Assembly (NCBI GenBank): GCA_038326205.1
Contig: JBBQJV010000009.1
Coordinates: 1 to 64,000 of the forward strand
Reading direction: 5' to 3'
DNA: 64,000 nt
Source: UBA7672 sp038326205
GTDB taxonomy: Bacteria > Pseudomonadota > Alphaproteobacteria > Caulobacterales > Hyphomonadaceae
Under the pieces are notes generated by a model, which saw only the letters and a list, made by a program, of their open reading frames with translations, was not told the DNA's origin and did no database searches. Position numbers and translations under genes: made by a program. This document shows, in pieces, positions 8,194 through 17,683 of the stretch; the first letter of the stretch is position 1, and the number at the start of each line of letters is the position of its first letter.

Positions 8194-10101
8194 ATGAAAC
8201 TGCGCAAATCCCTGCAGGCGGCCATGCTTGGCCTCAGCGCCAGCGTAGGCCTCGCGGCTCTCGCCGCTCTCTCAATCCCCGCAATCGCGCCGCAAGCTGT
8301 TGGCCAGACACCGCCGGATCATCCCGGCGCCGGCGTCTATCAGAAATCCTGCGCCACCTGCCACGACAACCCTGGCGCCAGCCGCGCCGCCACCCTCTCC
8401 TCCATCAAGCTGATGACACCCGCGCGCATCCGCGAAGTCATCGCTACCGGCGTCATGGCGCCCATGGCGGCGGCCTTGGACGAGAAAGAGAAGACCGATC
8501 TCATCGCCTGGCTCACCGCTGGCCAGGCAACCTCCTCGGCCGCCTGGACAGATGCGCTGATGTGCGCCGCCGACAAGCGCGCAATCTCCGCGTCCGCAGG
8601 GGTCGTTGCCAACGGCTTCGGCGTCGACGCCAACCAGACGCGCAGTCTCACCGCCGCGCAGGCCGGGCTCACCAAATCGCAACTCGCCAATCTTGATGTG
8701 GCCTGGTCGATCGCCTTCCCCGGACAGGGCGCAGGCACCGGCGCATCGGTGCTCAGCGATGGCACGATCTTCGTCACCGGCGGTCAGAAGCTTCTGGCGA
8801 TCGATGCCGCCTCGGGCTGCGTGAAATGGAGCTATGCCGCCAACACGCGTAATACGCCGTCGATCGGTGAAGTCGGCGGACGCCGCGTCGTCACCGTTTC
8901 TGTCGGCCGCGACATCCATGTCCTTGATGCGTCCACTGGCGCGATCGTCTGGAAAGCCAGTGGCCAGCCTATCGACGGCAGCGGTGGGGCGATCCGAGGC
9001 GGCGTGATCTTCGCCAAGGACAAAGTGATCGTGCCGCTCTCGGCCTCCGGCGTCGCCGCCGGCATGAACCCGCGCACGGAATGCTGCTCCGGACATGGCT
9101 CGGTCGTCGCGCTCAACGCCGCTGACGGAACCCATGTGTGGGAATACCATACCATGCCCGAGGCGAGCTATAATGGTCAGGTCAACTCGCTCGGCGTCAA
9201 ACAGAAAGGCCCGTCTGGCGCACCGATCTGGTCGGTGCCCGTCTATGACGCCAAACGCAACACCATAATCGTCACCACGGGCGAGAACACATCGCACCCC
9301 GGCACCGACACGTCCGACTCTGTCATCGCGCTCAATGCAGACACCGGAGCGGTGAACTGGAAATTCCAGGCCATGTCGGCCGACGTCTGGAACATGTCGT
9401 GCGATGTCGAATCCGGAAAGAATGGACCCAACTGCCCGGTGCTGTTCGGCGGCGATGGCCGCGATTATGACTTCGGCGCCGGCGCTATCATCGTCACGGT
9501 CGGCGGCAAGGATGTCGTTCTGGCTGGCCAGAAATCCGGCCACGCCTGGGCGCTCGACGCTGCCACCGGCAAGGTGCTCTGGAGCCACCGCATGGGCGAG
9601 GGCACCGCTCTCGGCGGTGTTCACTGGGGCATCGCGGCAGATGGCGGCACGATGATCGTGCCGATCAACGATCCCGTTCTGTCGCAGGGTCAGAAATACA
9701 AGTCCGAAGCGGGCGTCTACACGTTCGAGATCGCCACCGGAAAGCCTCTGTGGTCATACGCCGCCACGGCTAATTGCACGGGCGCGCGCGCCACCGCAGT
9801 TTCCGGCTGTTCCTCGCGCTTCGGCTTCTCGGCAGCGCCGCTCGTGGTGGACGGCGCTATCGTCGGCGCAACGCTCGGCGGGGAAGTCATCATCCTCGAT
9901 GGCGCGGATGGGCATGTGATCAACACCGTCGATACTGTCCGCACCTTTGCCACGCTCAACAAGGACGTCGCTGGCAAAGGCGGATCGATTGATTCGCACG
10001 GCATTTCGGCCGGCGCCGGCATGGTCTTCATCAACTCAGGCTATGGCTCTTTCGGCCAGACGCCGGGCAACGTGCTGATCGCCCTGAAGCCGAAACAGTA
10101 A
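8194..10101 (+). CDS. Cytochrome c - PQQ-type beta-propeller oxidoreductase (polyvinyl-alcohol-dehydrogenase-like)
   Basis: Protein of 635 residues from ATG 8194 with GGAGG upstream. Order: signal peptide (about 1-38), a class I cytochrome c domain with haem motif CATCH (53-57), then an eight-bladed-type propeller with repeated 'G-x-x-x-A-L-D-A-x-T/S-G-x-x-x-W' blades, for example LLAIDAASGCVKWSY, VVALNAADGTHVWEY, VIALNADTGAVNWKF and AWALDAATGKVLWSH. Haem on the N-terminal side of the propeller recalls polyvinyl-alcohol dehydrogenase rather than methanol dehydrogenase. It would oxidise an alcohol in the periplasm and pass electrons to its own haem. PQQ use is inferred from the propeller, not from confirmed ligands. 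It is convergent with the tad operon. Confidence 0.82.
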   Translation: MKLRKSLQAAMLGLSASVGLAALAALSIPAIAPQAVGQTPPDHPGAGVYQKSCATCHDNPGASRAATLSSIKLMTPARIREVIATGVMAPMAAALDEKEKTDLIAWLTAGQATSSAAWTDALMCAADKRAISASAGVVANGFGVDANQTRSLTAAQAGLTKSQLANLDVAWSIAFPGQGAGTGASVLSDGTIFVTGGQKLLAIDAASGCVKWSYAANTRNTPSIGEVGGRRVVTVSVGRDIHVLDASTGAIVWKASGQPIDGSGGAIRGGVIFAKDKVIVPLSASGVAAGMNPRTECCSGHGSVVALNAADGTHVWEYHTMPEASYNGQVNSLGVKQKGPSGAPIWSVPVYDAKRNTIIVTTGENTSHPGTDTSDSVIALNADTGAVNWKFQAMSADVWNMSCDVESGKNGPNCPVLFGGDGRDYDFGAGAIIVTVGGKDVVLAGQKSGHAWALDAATGKVLWSHRMGEGTALGGVHWGIAADGGTMIVPINDPVLSQGQKYKSEAGVYTFEIATGKPLWSYAATANCTGARATAVSGCSSRFGFSAAPLVVDGAIVGATLGGEVIILDGADGHVINTVDTVRTFATLNKDVAGKGGSIDSHGISAGAGMVFINSGYGSFGQTPGNVLIALKPKQ

Positions 10102-10124
10102 GCGCCGACACGCGCCAGACAAGC

Positions 10125-10154
10125 AAAAGCGCGCGGAAGCAACCGCACGCTTTT
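10125..10154. terminator. Bidirectional intrinsic terminator between the propeller gene and tadC
   Basis: Inverted repeat with arms aaaagcg / cgctttt plus inner gcgg / ccgc and loop aagcaa. It is flanked by A-rich sequence on one side and cttttctttg on the other, so it can end transcription from both convergent genes. Confidence 0.7.
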
Positions 10155-10176
10155 CTTTGTTCAGTGGAACCGGGCT

Positions 10177-11199
10177 TTAGCTCTTGGGCGGCGCCTTTAC
10201 GTCGACCACGCCCGTCGGCTTGCCGAGGCCCATCGAGTCGATCTTGATGAAGGCTGGCCCGAGAATGACGATGAACAACACGGGCAGGAAGAACACGATC
10301 ATCGGCACGGTCAGTTTGGCCGGCAAAGCGGCAGCTTTCTTTTCCGCCTCGGTGACCCGCATCTCGCGGTTCTCCTTGGCCATCACGCGTAGGGCAGAGC
10401 CCATAGGAGTTCCGTACTTCTCGGCCTGCACCAGCGCCATGGCGACGCCTTTCACACCAGGGTGGTTGGTGCGCTCCGCGAGGTTGTAATACGCCTGACG
10501 GCGGTCCTGCAGATAGGACAGTTCAGCCGTGGTGAGCGCCAGTTCCTCGGCCAATTCCGCTGACGCCGAACCAATCTCCTCACCCACTCGCGCAAAGCCC
10601 TGTTCGATAGACATGCCGGATTCGACGCAGATCAGCATCATATCCAGTGAGTCCGGGAAGGCGCGCATGATCGACGTGCGTCGCTTTGTGATTAGGTTTT
10701 CCAGATAGAGGTTCGGACCATAGAAGCCTACCGCAAAGCCCACAATCACAGCGCCCGCCTTCATCGGCAGCTGGAGCCCGTGATCGTTGACGAACCAGAT
10801 GTAGACGAAAGCGCCAATGCCGCAGATGATCGGAAGCGCGAAGCGGCAGAAATAGAAGATCGAGATTGGACGCGGCCCGCGCAGTCCGGCCTGAATCAGC
10901 TTCTTGAGGACGCCCGGGTCTTCCAGCATCTTCGCAAGGTCCAGCTTGTCCACGATTTTCTTGAGCGCGCTGGTATCCTTGACGCGGATCGACTTCTTCT
11001 CGGAGCCCTCCAGCGCTGCGCGGCTACGTTTACGCAATTCCTCGCGGCGGTTCGCCACCGACTTCAAGCGGTTAGTCAGCTTGTCGTTTCCGAACGCAGG
11101 CGCCGCCAGCGTCATCACGGTTGCAAACGTCGCCACGCAGGCGAGCGCAGAAGCAAGTGTCACCGGATCGGTGAGGAACTGGACCCAGTTGATGTCCAC
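10177..11199 (-). CDS. tadC: Tad pilus inner-membrane platform protein TadC (T2SS F-domain)
   Basis: Protein of 340 residues from GTG 11199 with GGGAG upstream. An N-terminal membrane segment (about 15-35) is followed by a charged cytoplasmic stretch (about 38-105), two membrane spans (about 115-160), the T2SSF domain (AFPDSLDMMLICVESGMSIE, ELSYLQDRRQAYYNLAERTN) and a last span VPMIVFFLPVLFIVILGPAF. TadC pairs with TadB to form the platform on which the CpaF ATPase drives Flp pilus assembly. It is the last gene of the locus here, 15 bases after tadB. tadD and the pseudopilin genes tadE/F are not next to it. Confidence 0.93.
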   Translation of the reverse strand: MDINWVQFLTDPVTLASALACVATFATVMTLAAPAFGNDKLTNRLKSVANRREELRKRSRAALEGSEKKSIRVKDTSALKKIVDKLDLAKMLEDPGVLKKLIQAGLRGPRPISIFYFCRFALPIICGIGAFVYIWFVNDHGLQLPMKAGAVIVGFAVGFYGPNLYLENLITKRRTSIMRAFPDSLDMMLICVESGMSIEQGFARVGEEIGSASAELAEELALTTAELSYLQDRRQAYYNLAERTNHPGVKGVAMALVQAEKYGTPMGSALRVMAKENREMRVTEAEKKAAALPAKLTVPMIVFFLPVLFIVILGPAFIKIDSMGLGKPTGVVDVKAPPKS

Positions 11200-11214
11200 A
11201 GCGTTGCTCCCGTC

Positions 11215-12213
11215 CTAGAAATTGAAGTTGATCATCGAACGCATGATGTAGATGCCCGCGCCCATTAGGCCTGCAGCGATCAACAACAGCAGGTGGCCAA
11301 AATCAGACGTGAACAGCGATGCGATATAGGCTGGCGTCGTCATGTACACGAGCAGCATCACAATGATCGGCAGCGAGCCGATGATCATCGCCGACGCCTT
11401 GGCTTCGGACGAGAATGCTTTGATTTTTTCGCGCAGGAGCTTACGCGAACGCAACACGCCAGAAAGGTTGCCTAGCGCTTCCGAGAGGTTGCCGCCCGCC
11501 TTCTGCTGGATGTTCAGCACGATGTTGAAGAAGTTCACTTCCTGGATCGGTGTGCGCTGATACATTTTGTGCAACGCCTGATCGACCGGCACGCCCATCG
11601 CGATTGCATCGCACACGACCTGGAACTCGCCGGCTAGCGGCTGCGGGCTCTCCTTCGCGATCATCCGCAGACATTCGTTGAGCGGCAGGCCCGATTTCAC
11701 ACCGCGCACGATCACGTCGATTGCGTCGGCGAACTGACCCACAAATTTTTTCTGACGGCGAGCGATCGCCATCCCGAGGAACCAGCGCGGAACGCCAAAA
11801 CCGGCCGCGAACGCCATGCCAAGCGGCACCAGCAGCATCGCACCTTCATTGAATCCGGCGCCGAAAAGCATGCCGAGGCCCCCGACCGCGCCCGAAATCC
11901 CCGAGCCGATCCAGAACATCGGCATCGTGATGCTCAGACCAGACTGCTTGATACGATCCTCGATCGAACGGCCAACCGTTCGGCGTCTGCGATTGGCTTC
12001 CTCGCGGTCGCGCAGCGCCTTGGTCGTGGCGTCCATCTGCTTGCGCCGCGCCAGCGCGCCGGAATCGCCAACGCGAGCGCGCGCGCCCTCGCTGATCGTC
12101 TTCATCCGCTTGGTCTGCTTGCCGCGATCGCCGCCGGCGAAGGCAAACCCGAGCGCGGTGATTGCGATGAACGCCAAGCCCGCAATCGCGTAGGTCATCA
12201 TGTCAGGCGTCAT
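11215..12213 (-). CDS. tadB: Tad pilus inner-membrane platform protein TadB (T2SS F-domain)
   Basis: Protein of 332 residues. An N-terminal span (about 5-25), a basic segment, then spans around 100-150 enclose the GspF-like domain with QFADAIDVIVRGVKSGLPLN, VNFFNIVLNIQQKAGGNLSE and SSEAKASAMIIGSLPIIVML. The start ATG overlaps the cpaF stop as ATGA (12210-12213), coupling the platform protein to its ATPase. It works with TadC in Flp pilus extension. Confidence 0.94.
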   Translation of the reverse strand: MTPDMMTYAIAGLAFIAITALGFAFAGGDRGKQTKRMKTISEGARARVGDSGALARRKQMDATTKALRDREEANRRRRTVGRSIEDRIKQSGLSITMPMFWIGSGISGAVGGLGMLFGAGFNEGAMLLVPLGMAFAAGFGVPRWFLGMAIARRQKKFVGQFADAIDVIVRGVKSGLPLNECLRMIAKESPQPLAGEFQVVCDAIAMGVPVDQALHKMYQRTPIQEVNFFNIVLNIQQKAGGNLSEALGNLSGVLRSRKLLREKIKAFSSEAKASAMIIGSLPIIVMLLVYMTTPAYIASLFTSDFGHLLLLIAAGLMGAGIYIMRSMINFNF

Positions 12214-13763
12214 GGACCACCCTCCTCCAGGGCGTCGAGCGCACGCGCAAGATCGCCTTCCATATTGAAGTATTTGGCGCGCTCCCAGAAGCGCGGACGG
12301 CCGATGCCAGTACCGCGATGCGTACCCTTGAGCTTGCCGTCCTTGTCTTCGCCATCGATCTCGTAGCGCATCACGTCCTGCGTCACGATCACGTCGCCTT
12401 CGAGACCCATCACCTCAGTGATGGACACAATCTTCCGCGTACCGTCACGCAGGCGCGATGCCTGGATAACGATGTCGATTGAGCCCACGATCATCTCGCG
12501 AATGGTGCGCTGGGGCAGCGTGAAGCCGCCCATCGTGATCATCGACTCAAGACGGCTCAGCCCTTCGCGGGGCGTGTTGGCGTGCAGGGTGCCCATCGAG
12601 CCGTCGTGGCCCGTGTTCATCGCTTGAAGAAGGTCGAATGCTTCAGGTCCGCGAACCTCGCCCACGATGATCCGATCAGGACGCATACGCAGGCAGTTCT
12701 TGACGAGATCCGTCATCGTCACGCGGCCCTGGCCTTCCAGGTTCGGCGGACGGGTCTCTAGACGCACAACGTGCGGCTGCTGCAGCTGGAGTTCGGCCGC
12801 GTCTTCGCACGTGATGACCCGTTCGCCCGGCGCGATGAACGCCGTCAACGTATTCAGCAGCGTCGTCTTGCCCGAACCTGTACCGCCCGAGATCAGCGTA
12901 TTGCAGCGGCAGGCGCCGATGATGCGCAACAGCTCTGCGCCAGCCTCGGAAATGGAGCCGAAGCTCACGAGATCCTGAATCTTCAATTTATCTTTGCGGA
13001 ACTTCCGGATCGTGAGCGCAGGGCCATCGATCGCCAGCGGCGGTGCGATGACGTTGACCCGCGAGCCGTCGGCAAGACGCGCGTCGCAGATCGGCGAGCT
13101 TTCGTCAACGCGGCGGCCCACCTGGCTCACAATACGTTGGCAGATGTTCATCAGCTGTGCGTTGTCGCGGAATCGGATGTTGGTACGCTGGATCTTGCCG
13201 GCGACTTCGATGTAGGTTGTGCCGGCGCCATTGACCATGATATCGGCGATATCATCGCGCGCCAGCAAGGGTTCAAGCGGACCATAGCCGAGAACGTCGT
13301 TGCAGATGTCCTCGAGCAGGGTCTCCTGCTCGGCAACGCTCATAACCACGTTCTTGATCGAAACGATCTCGATAACGATGTCACGAATTTCTTCGCGCGC
13401 GCTTTCCTGGTCGAGTTGCGCGAGCTGCGAGAGATCGATCGTGTCGATCAACGCGTTGAAGACTTCCGTCTTGGTCCGATAGTATTCGTCAGACCGGTTG
13501 TCGACCTGCGCGATCCTCTCCTTGGGTGGAGGTGGCGGCGCACTCTTGGAGGACGATTTGCTGGTCACTGTTGGGCCAGACGATGGCGGCCGCGGTGCTG
13601 GAGCTTTCGGGGGAGGCGGTGGCGGAGCGTCATCAGCAAGAGTCGACACCGCCGGCTTTTGGGCCGGCGGCGAGTTGGCGGACCGTGCTGCAGCCGGACC
13701 TGGAGGAGGCGGTGTGGGGCCTGACCCGCCCGGTATCGAACGCTTGCCAAACATTGATGACAT
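12210..13763 (-). CDS. cpaF: Tad pilus assembly ATPase CpaF (TadA)
   Basis: Protein of 517 residues. It has a Pro/Ser-rich N-terminus (about 8-80, with runs such as PPPPPKAPAPRPP), a helical N-domain, then the secretion-ATPase core. Walker A is GGTGSGKTTLLN; the Asp box (VITCEDAAELQLQQPHVVRLE), Walker B (PDRIIVGEVRGPEAFDLLQA) and His box (MNTGHDGSMGTLHAN) follow in order. It hydrolyses ATP to drive pilin extraction and assembly. Start ATG 13763 lies 2 bases after the cpaE stop; ATG 13754 is an alternative. The Pro-rich tail is longer than in many relatives. Confidence 0.95.
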   Translation of the reverse strand: MSSMFGKRSIPGGSGPTPPPPGPAAARSANSPPAQKPAVSTLADDAPPPPPPKAPAPRPPSSGPTVTSKSSSKSAPPPPPKERIAQVDNRSDEYYRTKTEVFNALIDTIDLSQLAQLDQESAREEIRDIVIEIVSIKNVVMSVAEQETLLEDICNDVLGYGPLEPLLARDDIADIMVNGAGTTYIEVAGKIQRTNIRFRDNAQLMNICQRIVSQVGRRVDESSPICDARLADGSRVNVIAPPLAIDGPALTIRKFRKDKLKIQDLVSFGSISEAGAELLRIIGACRCNTLISGGTGSGKTTLLNTLTAFIAPGERVITCEDAAELQLQQPHVVRLETRPPNLEGQGRVTMTDLVKNCLRMRPDRIIVGEVRGPEAFDLLQAMNTGHDGSMGTLHANTPREGLSRLESMITMGGFTLPQRTIREMIVGSIDIVIQASRLRDGTRKIVSITEVMGLEGDVIVTQDVMRYEIDGEDKDGKLKGTHRGTGIGRPRFWERAKYFNMEGDLARALDALEEGGP

Positions 13764-13765
13764 TT

Positions 13766-15454
13766 CTACTTGCCCATCAATTTCTTGAACAGCGACGGCT
13801 TGACGATCTGCAGTTCCTTGCCGGTCATCTGGGCCGCCAGCTGGTCGAGACCCTGAGCGATTTTCGATTCCGGCGCGACGTCGAACACCATCTGCCCGTT
13901 ATTGGCTGCGGTGCCGAAGAGTTGCGCATCGAAGGGAAGGATCAGGGTCGGGTCGACGCCAATCGCCTGGCCGAAATCCTTCGGCGGAATCTCCGGACGT
14001 TTAGGCAGGCCGACCATGTTCAACACCAACTTCGGCGGATTGTCGTTCGGGCGTGCGGCCTTCAGGAAGTCGATGAGGTTCTTGCCGTTGCGAAGCGAGG
14101 CGAGATCCGGCTGCGCCACGACGATCAGTTCGTCGGCCTGGATGACGGTCGACTTGAACCAGTCGCTCCAGATATGCGGCAGGTCGAGAACCATGAACGG
14201 CACCGAGGAGCGCACCTGGTCGAGCACGCGCACATATGTTTCCGGGTCAAGATTGTAGGTGCGGTCCAGCGTCGCCGGCGCCGTGAACAGCGAGAGCCGA
14301 TCTGTCGCCTTGGTGATCAGGCGGCCCATGACTGCGTCATCGAAACGATCGGGCGACATAAGCGCATCAGCGATGGTCGCCTGCGTGTCCTGATTGAAGT
14401 CGAGACCTGTCGTTCCAAAGTTGAGGTCGAGGTCGACCAGAGTTGCGTTGACCTTGCAGCGCTCCGACAAAGCCCATGCCAGGTTATGCGCGAGCGTCGA
14501 AGCGCCAACGCCACCCTTCACGCCGGTCACAGCGATAGACTTGCCAGTGAACGGCGCTTCCGGATCGGCGAACAGCGTTGCAATCGAGCGGATCAACTGC
14601 ACCGGATCGATCGGCGCCACGAGGTATTCGGATACGCCGCGCCGCATCAGTTCACGATACAGACGGATGTCGTTGGTCTGGCCAAGCACCATGACCTTGA
14701 TGTTTTCGTCGCAGTATTCAGCCAGCGAATCGAGATCAGCCAGCAGTTCGCGCGGATCGCCTGCGCCCTCAATGACGAGAAGGTTCGGCGTCGTCTCGTT
14801 GACGTAGTACTGCATCGCTGCGGCAACGCCGCCTTCGAACACGTCCATCGACACGTTCTTCATGCGCCGGTCGTCGAGGATCGAGCGCATCAGGCTCAGT
14901 GAGTTGGACCGCGTGCAGAAGGCATGCATCGTGATGCGCGGGATCGCGCGATCACCGCCATCGTGAGTTACGCCAAACGCGTAGTCGTAGCCAAGCCCCT
15001 GCCCGGCAACGTCATCCGCAACGGGTTCGGCTTGCTGTGTCGCGATCGGCGGCAAGTCTTCCAAAGGCTGGGGGCTCGCCTTCGGTTGCAGCCAACCCTG
15101 CGATCCAGACGCATCGACCGGAGCGCGCGGCGCTGGCGCAGGTGCATTGATCTCGTCGAGACGCGCATAGTTGTCGTCAGCCAGCTCCTCGTCGGCGAAC
15201 TCTTCATCGCCGAAATCTTCGGCGAATGTGACGGCGCTAGCGGGCTGGGCTGGCTGATTGGCAGCCGGAGCCGGCGGCGCCGGGAAGCCGTCATCATCCA
15301 TATCGAATTCCGCTCCTTCGAGCGGCGGCAGGCCACCGTCCCGATCGCGCAGCGCCGCTGCGAAGGACGCGCCGAGCGGAGCGTCCATGTCGAGCTCGAA
15401 ATCGTGGTCGAGCTCATCGAGCTCGCTGTCAAACTTGTCGTGAGGTCCGCTCAT
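13766..15454 (-). CDS. cpaE: Pilus localisation/assembly ATPase CpaE (TadZ)
   Basis: Protein of 562 residues from ATG 15454; GAGG about 9 bases upstream overlaps the cpaD stop. A long acidic, Pro/Ala-rich N-terminus (about 1-140) precedes a receiver-like domain (about 150-290: NLLVIEGAGDPRELLADLDS, VMVLGQTNDI) and a MinD/ParA-type ATPase with deviant Walker A in VTGVKGGVGASTLAHNLAWA. TadZ proteins place the Tad machine at a cell pole. A TTG at 15469 is in frame but simply contains the ribosome-binding site. Confidence 0.93.
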   Translation of the reverse strand: MSGPHDKFDSELDELDHDFELDMDAPLGASFAAALRDRDGGLPPLEGAEFDMDDDGFPAPPAPAANQPAQPASAVTFAEDFGDEEFADEELADDNYARLDEINAPAPAPRAPVDASGSQGWLQPKASPQPLEDLPPIATQQAEPVADDVAGQGLGYDYAFGVTHDGGDRAIPRITMHAFCTRSNSLSLMRSILDDRRMKNVSMDVFEGGVAAAMQYYVNETTPNLLVIEGAGDPRELLADLDSLAEYCDENIKVMVLGQTNDIRLYRELMRRGVSEYLVAPIDPVQLIRSIATLFADPEAPFTGKSIAVTGVKGGVGASTLAHNLAWALSERCKVNATLVDLDLNFGTTGLDFNQDTQATIADALMSPDRFDDAVMGRLITKATDRLSLFTAPATLDRTYNLDPETYVRVLDQVRSSVPFMVLDLPHIWSDWFKSTVIQADELIVVAQPDLASLRNGKNLIDFLKAARPNDNPPKLVLNMVGLPKRPEIPPKDFGQAIGVDPTLILPFDAQLFGTAANNGQMVFDVAPESKIAQGLDQLAAQMTGKELQIVKPSLFKKLMGK

Positions 15455-15465
15455 TGTGTCATACC

Positions 15466-16146
15466 TCAATCAACGGCTTTGCTGATGGTGCCGCTCGCAT
15501 CCGTATTGCGGTCGGCAGACGTCTTCTCACCAGCGCGATATTTCGTGAGCACCACTGAACGACGGCCTGCATCCGCAGGATCCATCGGTTGCGCGCCGAC
15601 CAGATCAGATGGATTGGCGATCATCGCGGCCAGGTTCACCGACACCGCGCATCCAAACGACGGCAGCGCCGCGTTGGAATAGGTGTCCGAGAAATCCCAG
15701 TGCGATATGTCCGGGCAGTTTGGGACAGTGGCGTTATAGGTGCGATAGCTGATGATCAGCGGTGTCGAGCGAGCGCCCGAGCCGTCATACGTGCCTTCCG
15801 CGATCATTCCGGCTTCGACGCCCGCGGCCAGCATCACGGCGCGTGCGTCGGCCGCAGCACGCATCGCTGAAACGTCATCCGGCCCATTGCTCGGGCGGGA
15901 AATGATCACTGAGCCGTGGCCTTCCTGCTGGTAGGACGCCGCGAAGCCTTTCACGGCGTCGCGCTCGAACGATCCCAGCTTCTCCCCGGAAACCACGGTA
16001 TCGATCTTGAGCTCGGCCGTCGTCTCTTCCGCCACAATCTGTGTGTGCATGCGGTTGGACCATCGGATCTGCTCGTCCGTCTGGATGCAGCCGGCCAGCG
16101 CCAGAAGCGGCAGAGCGGCGAGAGCGATATGAGAACGCGTTGTCAT
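15466..16146 (-). CDS. cpaD: Pilus assembly lipoprotein CpaD
   Basis: Protein of 226 residues from ATG 16146, with signal MTTRSHIALAALPLLALAGC and lipobox LAGC. The body has a peptidoglycan-binding/OmpA-like flavour (GSVIISRPSNGPDDVSAMRA, ARAVMLAAGVEA) and then the CpaD hallmark 'CPDISHWDFSDTYSNA...PSFGCAVSVNLAAMIANPSDL'-type region, with the Cys pair in PNCPDIS and PSFGCAV. It sits between cpaC and cpaE, joined by overlaps of stop and ribosome-binding site. Predicted outer-membrane lipoprotein assisting the CpaC secretin. Confidence 0.92.
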   Translation of the reverse strand: MTTRSHIALAALPLLALAGCIQTDEQIRWSNRMHTQIVAEETTAELKIDTVVSGEKLGSFERDAVKGFAASYQQEGHGSVIISRPSNGPDDVSAMRAAADARAVMLAAGVEAGMIAEGTYDGSGARSTPLIISYRTYNATVPNCPDISHWDFSDTYSNAALPSFGCAVSVNLAAMIANPSDLVGAQPMDPADAGRRSVVLTKYRAGEKTSADRNTDASGTISKAVD

Positions 16147-16157
16147 CTGTTCTGCCC

Positions 16158-17675
16158 TCAATCGATGATGAAGCCGCTCGCGCCGTTGGGCGCAGGCGTC
16201 TTGGCGGCCGCTGAGCCCGGTACGGCGTAGACATCGTTCAGCTTGCCGAAGAGGATCGTGCGTGCGTCGGTCGCGGTTACGTAGCCACGATCGGGATCAC
16301 GGAAGCCCTGCGGGTCGGTCGGATCCACCAGATACGGCGTTACGATCACCACCAATTCGGTCTCGTCATTCTGGAAGTCGCGGCTACGGAACAGGGAGCC
16401 GAGGACGGGGATGTCCTTGATACCCGGAATGTTGTCGAGGCTCTGCTTGGTCGATTCCTGGATCAGGCCGGCAATCACGAGGCTGCCGCCTGAAGGAATT
16501 TCGACCGTCGTCTCGGCGCGACGAACCTTGAGGGCCGGGATCGTGATGCTTTGCCCGGAGACGGCCTGCCCAGTGTTCGGATCGGTCCCCGCGACGCTGT
16601 CGGACTGGAAGCCGCCCTGGGTCGTCAGCTCGGATACTTCTACGGACATCTGTAGCGAGATGCGGCCTTCGGAGAGAACGATCGGCGTATAGCCGAGGCC
16701 CACACCATAAGGCTTGAACTCGATCGAGATCTTACCCTGATCCTGCGCGACCGGCACCGGGAATTCGCCGCCGACGAGGAAGCGACCCGCTTCACCCGAA
16801 ATCGCCGCAAGGTTCGGTTCAGCCAACGTGCGCACGATGCCGACGCGCTCGAGCGCATTGATCTTCGCGCCGACCGTACTCTGCGTCGCGGCGCCAACCG
16901 AGTTCTTATATCCAAGGTTGGCCACGAGACCGCCCAGCGACGTACCCGCCAGCGGGAAGGCAGTCGAGGAGGCGATCGACACCGTGTTGTCGAACGCTGT
17001 GCCGCTCAACTGGCCGAAGCCGATCGAGCCCGACAGGTTGATGCCCATCTGTTTGATGACTGAACGCTGCATCTCGATGACGCGCACCTTCAGCGTCACT
17101 TGATCCTTGCCGTCGATCGACATCATGTTGATCACGCTGGCATCGTCCTTGGCGTAGGTGCGCGCGAGTTGAAGAACGCGGTCAGATCCGGACAGGTTCG
17201 GCACGGAGCCTGCGAGAATGATGCGGCCATTGACCGATTCAACCTGGACTTTGGATCCCGGAATATGACGTTTGATCAGGCTGCGCAGCTGGTCCATGCC
17301 GGCAACACCATCCGTGACCGAAATCTCCAGCGTCTTGATCTTCCTGCCGGAGCGGTCGAGGAAAACGATGTTGCTCTCGCCCGGCGACACGCCCATCACA
17401 GCCACGCGGCGCCGATCACGCGCAACAACGTTGGCTATCTTGTCGTTGGCGATGATCACGTCGTCGATGTCGGTGTCGAACTCGAGCATGTAGGACTTGT
17501 TGACGGTGAGCGTCAGCACCTCGGTCGAATCCGGGCCGGTGGCTTCGGGCATGGTGACGCGCTTCGCCGGATCACCGGCAAGGCCGTTCGACGGTTGCTG
17601 TTGTGCTGTCGCTGCAGCGCCCAACGAGAGAGCGGCCGCGAGGCTCAGAAGTAGAGAGTTGCGAATGGTTGACAT
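16158..17675 (-). CDS. cpaC: Tad pilus secretin CpaC (RcpA)
   Basis: Protein of 505 residues from ATG 17675, with signal peptide ending AAATAQQQ. The N-terminal pilus-assembly domain (LTVNKSYMLEFDTDIDDVII, NIVFLDRSGRKIKTLEI) is followed by a BON domain (about 120-190) and the secretin domain (VTLKVRVIEMQRSVIKQMGI, RVGIVRTLAEPNLAAISGEA, VEIPSGGSLVIAGLIQEST, PVLGSLFRSRDFQNDETELV). It forms the outer-membrane channel for the Flp pilus. The start is set by GAGG 6 bases upstream, embedded in the cpaB stop region. Confidence 0.95.
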   Translation of the reverse strand: MSTIRNSLLLSLAAALSLGAAATAQQQPSNGLAGDPAKRVTMPEATGPDSTEVLTLTVNKSYMLEFDTDIDDVIIANDKIANVVARDRRRVAVMGVSPGESNIVFLDRSGRKIKTLEISVTDGVAGMDQLRSLIKRHIPGSKVQVESVNGRIILAGSVPNLSGSDRVLQLARTYAKDDASVINMMSIDGKDQVTLKVRVIEMQRSVIKQMGINLSGSIGFGQLSGTAFDNTVSIASSTAFPLAGTSLGGLVANLGYKNSVGAATQSTVGAKINALERVGIVRTLAEPNLAAISGEAGRFLVGGEFPVPVAQDQGKISIEFKPYGVGLGYTPIVLSEGRISLQMSVEVSELTTQGGFQSDSVAGTDPNTGQAVSGQSITIPALKVRRAETTVEIPSGGSLVIAGLIQESTKQSLDNIPGIKDIPVLGSLFRSRDFQNDETELVVIVTPYLVDPTDPQGFRDPDRGYVTATDARTILFGKLNDVYAVPGSAAAKTPAPNGASGFIID

Positions 17676-17683
17676 GGGCTTCC

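Noticed and set aside
8272..9624. Minus-strand open frame of 450 codons opposite the propeller gene.
   Set aside because: Typical shadow of a GC-rich gene; the plus frame has signal peptide, CATCH haem motif and repeated propeller blades.
13526..14902. Plus-strand open frame of 458 codons across cpaF/cpaE.
   Set aside because: Spans a junction of two well-identified minus-strand genes and has shadow-like composition.
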